A stretch of DNA of 64,000 bases from Anadara kagoshimensis (Eukaryota; Mollusca; Bivalvia; Arcoida; Arcidae). The stretch covers positions 24,630,424 through 24,694,423 of the forward strand of contig CM037870.1 in NCBI GenBank assembly GCA_021292105.1. Reading direction: 5' to 3'. Every line of letters begins with the position of its first letter. The stretch's first letter is position 1. A program made the translations under genes and the position numbers. The notes under the pieces were generated by a model. The model saw nothing but the letters and a program-made list of their open reading frames with translations. It did not search any database and was not told where the DNA came from. Positions 58,397 to 64,000 of the stretch are shown in pieces.

Positions 58397-60310
58397 GGCA
58401 TGTTTGTTTTTACTTTGCTTTGTGATTGCGATTTAGACATGGTTTGTTTTCACTTTGATTTGTGATTATGATTGGGACATGGATTGGTATGGTTTTTTTT
58501 TACTTTGCTTTGGGATTGTGGTTTGGACATGGATTTGTTTATTTGTTTTACTTTGATTTGTGATTATGATTTCGACATGGATTAGTATGTTTGTTTTCAC
58601 TTTGCTTTGTGATTGTGGTTTGGACATGGATTGGTATGTTTGTTTTCACTTTGCTTTGTGGTTGTGGTTTAAACATAGATTGGTATGTTTGTTTTTACTT
58701 TGCTTTGGGATTATGGTTTGGACATAGATTGGTATGTTTGTTTTCACTTTGCTTTGTGGTTGTGGTTTGGACATGGATTGGTATGTTTGTTTTTACTTTG
58801 CTTTGTGATTGTGGTTTGGACATGGAGTGGTATGTTTGTTTTCACTTTGCTTTGTGGTTGTGGTTTGGACAGGGATTGGTATTTTTTTTTTACTTTGCTT
58901 TGTGATTGTGGTTTGGACATGGATTGATATGTTTGTTTTTACTTTGCTTCGGGATTGTGATTAAGACATGCATTGGTATGTTTGTTTTACTTTGATTTGT
59001 GATTATGATTTGGACATGGATTAGTATGTTTGTTTTTACTTTGATTTGTGATTGTGATTTGGACATAGATTGGTATGTTTGTTTTTACTTTGCTTTGGGA
59101 TTATGATTTGGACGTAGATTGGTATGTTTGTTTTCACTTTGCTTTGGGATTATTATTTGGACATGGATTAGTATGTTTGTTTTCACTTTGCTTTGGGATT
59201 GTTATTTGGACATGGAGTGGTATGTTTGTTTTGACTTTGCTTTGTGATTGTGGTTTGGACATGGATTGGTATGTTTGTTTTTACTTTGCTTTGGGATTAT
59301 GATTTGGACATAGATTGGTATGTTTGTTTTCACTTTGCTTTGTGGTTGTGGTTTGGACATGGATTGGTATGTTTGTTTTTACTTTGCTTTGGGATTATGA
59401 TTTGGACATGGAGTGGTATCTTTGTTTTCACTTTGCTTTGTGATTGTGGTTTGGACATGGATTGGTATGTTTGTTTTGACTTTGCTTTGGGATTATTATT
59501 TGGACATGAATTGGTATGTTTGTTTTTACTTTGCTTTGGGATTATGATTTGGACATCGATTGGTATGTTTGTTTTCACTTTGCTTTGGCATTATTATTTG
59601 GACATGGATTGTTATGTTTGTTTTCACTTTGCTTTGTAATTGTGGTTTGGACATGGATTGGTATGTTTGTATTTACTTTGATTTGTGATTGTGATTTTGA
59701 CAGGGAGTGGTATGTTTGTTTTTACTTTGCTTTGTGGTTATGATTTGGACATGGATTGGTATGTTTGTTTTCACTTTGCTTTGCGATTGTGGTTTGAACA
59801 TGGAGTGGTATGTTTGTTTTTACTTTGATTTGTGATTGTGATTTTGACAGAGATTGGTATGTTTGTTTTTACTTTGCTTTGTGATTGTGGTTTTGACATG
59901 GATTGGTATGTTTGTTTTTACTTTGCTTCGGGATTGTGATTTAGACATGGATTAGTTTGCTTGTATTTACTTTGCTTTGGGATTGTGATTTAGACATGGA
60001 TTAGTATGTTTGTTTTTACTTTGCTTTGGGATTGTGATTTAGACATGGATTAGTACGTATGTTTTACTTTGCTTTCGAATTGTGATTTAAACATGGATTA
60101 GTATGTTTGTTTTTACTTTGCTTTGGAATTGTGATTAAGACATGGATTGGTATGTTTGTTTTCACTTTGCTTTGGGATTATTATTTGGACTTGGATTGGT
60201 ATGTTTGTTTTTACTTTGCTTTGGGATTGTGGTTTAGATATGGATTGGTATGTTTGTTTTGCTATGCTTAGTGGTTGTGGTTTGGACATGGAGTGGTATG
60301 TTTGTATTTA
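58397..60310 (+). repeat. 49-bp minisatellite, about 39 units
   Basis: Unit TTGGTATGTTTGTTTTCACT then TTGCTTTGTGATTGTGGTTT and GGACATGGA, spaced exactly 49 bp where clean (e.g. 58631 to 58680). The plus strand is strongly G+T-rich. Apparent proteins rich in WYVCFHFALWLWFG are repeat artefacts: the period is not a multiple of three. Unit variants (GTGATTGTGG, GGGATTATGA, GGGATTATTA) are interspersed, not clustered. Confidence 0.95.
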
Positions 60311-60539
60311 ATAACAACCTAATTGCGTGTATATGATACACTGTACAATTGTACTTTTCGTTATGTACATGTACTATTGACATTTACCTGCACTCTTACA
60401 CTAACTCTCTACTTTCTTAAGGTGTGTAACAATTAAGATTTTATTTTTATTTTGCCCAAAGACATTTTAATTTTAATGTGAGGATATGTTTCCTAAAAAT
60501 ACATATGTCCTTGTTCTTAATTTACTGACATTTTCTTGT

Positions 60540-63500
60540 CATGCTAAGTAGAGTTTTTTACACATGTTAACATTTTTGCCATTCATGGCAAAGTACAACG
60601 GAGACACACAAGAGCAAGAACGCTGTTTGGTAGAGCTTTATACACATGTTAATATTTTTGCCAATGATGACAAAGTACAAAGAAGACATACAAGAGTAAG
60701 AACGCTGCTTGGTAGAGCTTTATACACATGTTAACATTTTTGCCATTCATGGCAAAGTACAAAGGAGACACACACGAGTAAGAACGCTGCTTGCTAGAGC
60801 TTTATACACATGTTAATTTTTTGCAAATGATTGCAAAGTACAAAGAAGAAACACAAGAGTAAGAACGCTGCTTGGTAGATCTTTATACACATGTTAACAT
60901 TTTTGCGAATAATGGCAAAGTACAAAGAAGAGAGTGAGTGAGTGAGTAATAGTGTTTAACGTCCCAGTCATGAATATTTCATTTATATCGAGACGTCGCC
61001 AGCTATAGGCGAAGGTGCAGAAATTTTGCCTGTGCGTTGCGCTTATGGCATTATACAGCAGGGTTCTTTAGCGTGCCAAGCCCACCGTGACACGGGACCT
61101 CGTTTATTTTAAGTTCCCATCCGAAAGAACCGTGGCTTTCATTTCGTAATGCCGAGTGCTTGGCGAAAGAACAGTCACTACCCACTTTCAAGTCTTGGGT
61201 CAGACCCGGCCGGGGTTCGAACCCACGACCTCCCACTACAGAGCGAGCACTCTACCAACTGAGCTACCGTAGTAGTAACAAAGAAGAAACACAAGAGCAA
61301 GAACGCTGCTTGGTAGAGCTTTATACACATGTTAACATTTTTGCCAATTATGGCAAAGTACAAAGGAGACACACAAGAGCAAGAACGCTGTTTGGTAGAG
61401 CTTTATACACATGTTAACATTTTTGCCAATGATGGCAAAGTACAAAGGAGAGACACAAGAGTAAGAACGCTGCTTGGTAGAGCTTTATAAACATGTTAAC
61501 ATTTTTGCCAATTATGGCAAAGTACAAAGGAGAGACACAAGAGTAAGAACGCTGCTTAGTAGAGCTTTATAAACATGTTAACATTTTTGCCAATTATGGC
61601 AAAGTACAAAGGAGACACACAAGAGCAAGAACGCTGCTTGGTAGAGCTTTATACACATGTTAACATTTTTGCCAATTATGGCAACGTACAAAGGAGACAC
61701 ACAAGAGTAAGAACGCTGCTTGGTAGAGCTTTATACAGATGTTAACATTTTTGCCAATTATGGCAACGTACAAAGGAGACACACAAGAGCAAGAACGCTG
61801 CTTGGTAGAGCTTTATACACATGTTAACATTTTTGCCAATGATGGCAAAGTACATAGGAGACACACATGAGCAATAACGCTGCTTAGTAGAGCTTTATAC
61901 ATATACACATATTGACATTTTTGCCAATGATGGCAAAGTAAAAAAGGAGACACAAGAGCAAGAACGCTGCTTGGTAGAGCTTTATACACGTGTTAACATT
62001 TTTGCCAATTATGGCAAAGTACAAAGGAGACACACAAGAGCAAGAACGCTGCTTGGTAGAGGTTTATAAACATGATAACATTTTGCCAATGATGGCAACG
62101 TACAAAGGAGACACACAAGAGCAAGAACGCTGCTTGGTAGAGCTTTATAAACATGGTAACATTTTTGCCAATTATGACAACGTACAAAGGAGACACACAA
62201 GAGCAAGAACGCTGCTTGGTAGAGGTTTATAAACATGGTAACATTTTGCCAATTATGGCAACGTACAAAGGAGACACACAAGAGCAAGAACGCTGCTTGG
62301 TAGAGGTTTATAAACATGGTAACATTTTTGCCAATTATGGCAAAGTACAAAGGAGACACACAAGAGCAAGAACGTTGCTTTGTAGAGCTTTATACACATG
62401 TTAACATTTTTGCCAATGATGACAACGTACAAAGGAGACACACAAGAGCAAGAACGCTGCTTGGTAGAGCTTTATAAACATGGTAACATTTTTGCCAATT
62501 ATGGCAAAGTACAAAGGAGACACACAAGAGCAAGAACGCTGCTTAGTAGAGGATTATAAACATGGTAACATTTTTGCCAATGATAGCAAAGTACAAATGA
62601 GACACACAAGAGCAAGAACGCTGCTTGGTAGAGCTTTATACACATGTTAACATTTTTGCCAATTATGGCAAAGTACAAAGGAGAGACACAAGAGCAAGAA
62701 CGCTGCTTGGTAGAGGTTTATAAACATGATAACATTTTGCCAATGATGGCAACGTACAAAGGAGACACACAAGAGCAAGAACGCTGCTTGGTAGAGCTTT
62801 ATAAACATGGTAACATTTTTGCCAATTATGGCAAAGTACAAAGGAGACACACAAGAGCAAGAACGCTGCTTAGTAGAGGTTTATACAGATGTTAACATTT
62901 TTGCCAATTATGGCAACGTACAAAGGAGACACACAAGAGCAAGAACGCTGCTTGGTAGAGCTTTATACACATGTTAACATTTTTGCCAATGATGGCAAAG
63001 TACATAGGAGACACACATGAGCAATAACGCTGCTTAGTAGAGCTTTATACATATACACATATTGACATTTTTGCCAATGCTGGCAAAGTGAAAAAGGAGA
63101 CACAAGAGCAAGAACGCTGCTTGGTAGAGCTTTATACACGTGTTAACATTTTTGCCAATTATGGCAAAGTACAAAGGAGACACACAAGAGCAAGAACGCT
63201 GCTTGGTAGAGGTTTATAAACATGATAACATTTTGCCAATGATGGCAACGTACAAAGGAGACACACAAGAGCAAGAACGCTGCTTGGTAGAGCTTTATAA
63301 ACATGGTAACATTTTTGCCAATGATAGCAAAGTACAAAGGAGACACACAAGAGCAAGAACGCTGCTTGGTAGAGGTTTATAAACATGATAACATTTTGCC
63401 AATGATGGCAACGTACAAAGGAGACACACAAGAGCAAGAACGCTGCTTGGTAGAGCTTTATAAACATGGTAACATTTTTGCCAATTATGGCAAAGTACAA

Positions 63501-64000
63501 AGGAGACACACAAGAGCAAGAACGCTGCTTAGTAGAGGTTTATAAACATGGTAACATTTTTGCCAATGATAGCAAAGTACAAATGAGACACACAAGAGCA
63601 AGAACGCTGCTTGGTAGAGCTTTATACACATGTTAACATTTTTGCCAATTATGGCAAAGTACAAAGGAGAGACACAAGAGTAAGAACGCTGCTTAGTAGA
63701 GCTTTATAAACATGTTAACATTTTTGCCAATGATGGCAAAGTACAAAGGAGACACACGCTGCTTAGTAGAGGTTTATAAACATGGTAACAATTATGGCAA
63801 AGTACAAATGAGACATACAAGAGCAAGAACGCTGCTTGGTAGAGCTTTATACACGTGTTACCATTTTTGCCAATGATGGCAAAGTACAAATGAGACACAC
63901 AAGAGCAAGCAAGAACGCTGCTTAGTAGAGCTTTATACACATTTTAACATTTTGCCAATGATGACAAAGTACAATGGAGACACACAAGAGCAAGAACGCT
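60540..64000 (+). repeat. 82-bp satellite array running off the window end
   Basis: Unit CATGTTAACATTTTTGCCAA then TTATGGCAAAGTACAAAGGA, GACACACAAGAGCAAGAACG and CTGCTTGGTAGAGCTTTATA plus CA: 82 bp. About 37 units plus one SINE insertion. It includes a dyad TTTGCCA-NNNN-TGGCAAA. About 440 bp from 61731 recurs at 62881, a shift of exactly 1150 bp (about 14 units), sharing rare variants such as GAGCAATAACGC and a TATACATATACACAT insertion. The array continues past 64000. Confidence 0.95.
60932..61277 (-). mobile_element. SINE group 1 inserted in the 82-bp array, 10-bp target duplication
   Basis: ACAAAGAAGA, part of the satellite unit, is found directly left (60922-60931) and right (61278-61287). 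The element begins on the plus strand with (GAGT)n and TAATAGTGTTTAACGTCCC and ends CTACCAACTGAGCTACCGTA. The reversed head GGGGTTCGAACCCACGACC is intact. The satellite unit resumes in register after the insertion. Confidence 0.95.

Noticed and set aside
59244-59639. 131-codon plus-strand frame with WYVCFHFALWLWFG repeats, resembling a membrane protein
   Set aside because: It is the translation of the 49-bp satellite; the period shifts frame every unit.
61051-61236. 61-codon minus-strand frame with GFEPRPGLTQDLKVGSD
   Set aside because: It is the translated head of a group 1 SINE; the same peptide appears at other SINE copies.

Overview
The window looks like nuclear DNA of a mollusc, most likely a bivalve. 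It is AT-rich and gene-poor, has a spliced gene with consensus splice sites, and is crowded with tRNA-derived SINEs, short inverted-repeat (MITE-like) elements, microsatellites and long minisatellite arrays. The one gene that can be named is an innexin, which fits a protostome animal. Assignment to bivalves is inference from overall repeat content, not from a marker gene. There are no bacterial operons, CRISPR arrays, rRNA genes or convincing functional tRNA genes.

Two protein-coding genes are supported. On the minus strand, 25725-27269 is an uninterrupted 514-codon gene for a protein with an N-terminal four-cysteine zinc ribbon, two lysine/arginine-rich stretches and coiled-coil-like helices. 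I cannot name its family. On the plus strand an innexin (404 residues) is split into a tiny first coding exon (34745-34749, ATG plus two bases), a 4.5-kb intron, and one exon (39298-40507) carrying all four membrane segments. The two genes lie 7.5 kb apart on opposite strands, with no sign that they work together.

Layout. 0-13 kb: intergenic DNA with MITEs and worn SINEs, ending in a nested stack where a MITE is split by a SINE and by a second element carrying an intact-looking hammerhead ribozyme on the minus strand. 13.5-14.7 kb: a minisatellite of about 28-bp units with a 118-bp internal palindrome. 15-25 kb: more MITEs, SINEs and decayed relatives of the ribozyme element. 25.7-27.3 kb: the zinc-ribbon gene. 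29-30 kb: a 94-bp tandem array. 34-41 kb: the innexin. 42-49 kb: SINEs, MITEs and a LINE reverse-transcriptase remnant. 49.6-52.3 kb: a 38-bp array of about 70 units. 53-58 kb: GA microsatellites, a second LINE remnant and two oppositely oriented SINEs. 58.4-60.3 kb: a 49-bp array. 60.5 kb to the window end: an 82-bp array interrupted by a SINE with a perfect 10-bp target-site duplication.

Tandem arrays make up about 10 kb (roughly 16%) of the window. Many apparent long reading frames come from these arrays: their unit lengths (94, 38, 49 and 82 bp) are not multiples of three, and one strand has few stops in any frame. The most interesting items are the hammerhead ribozyme and its nested setting, the palindrome inside the 28-bp array, the higher-order structure of the satellites, and the unrecognised zinc-ribbon protein.
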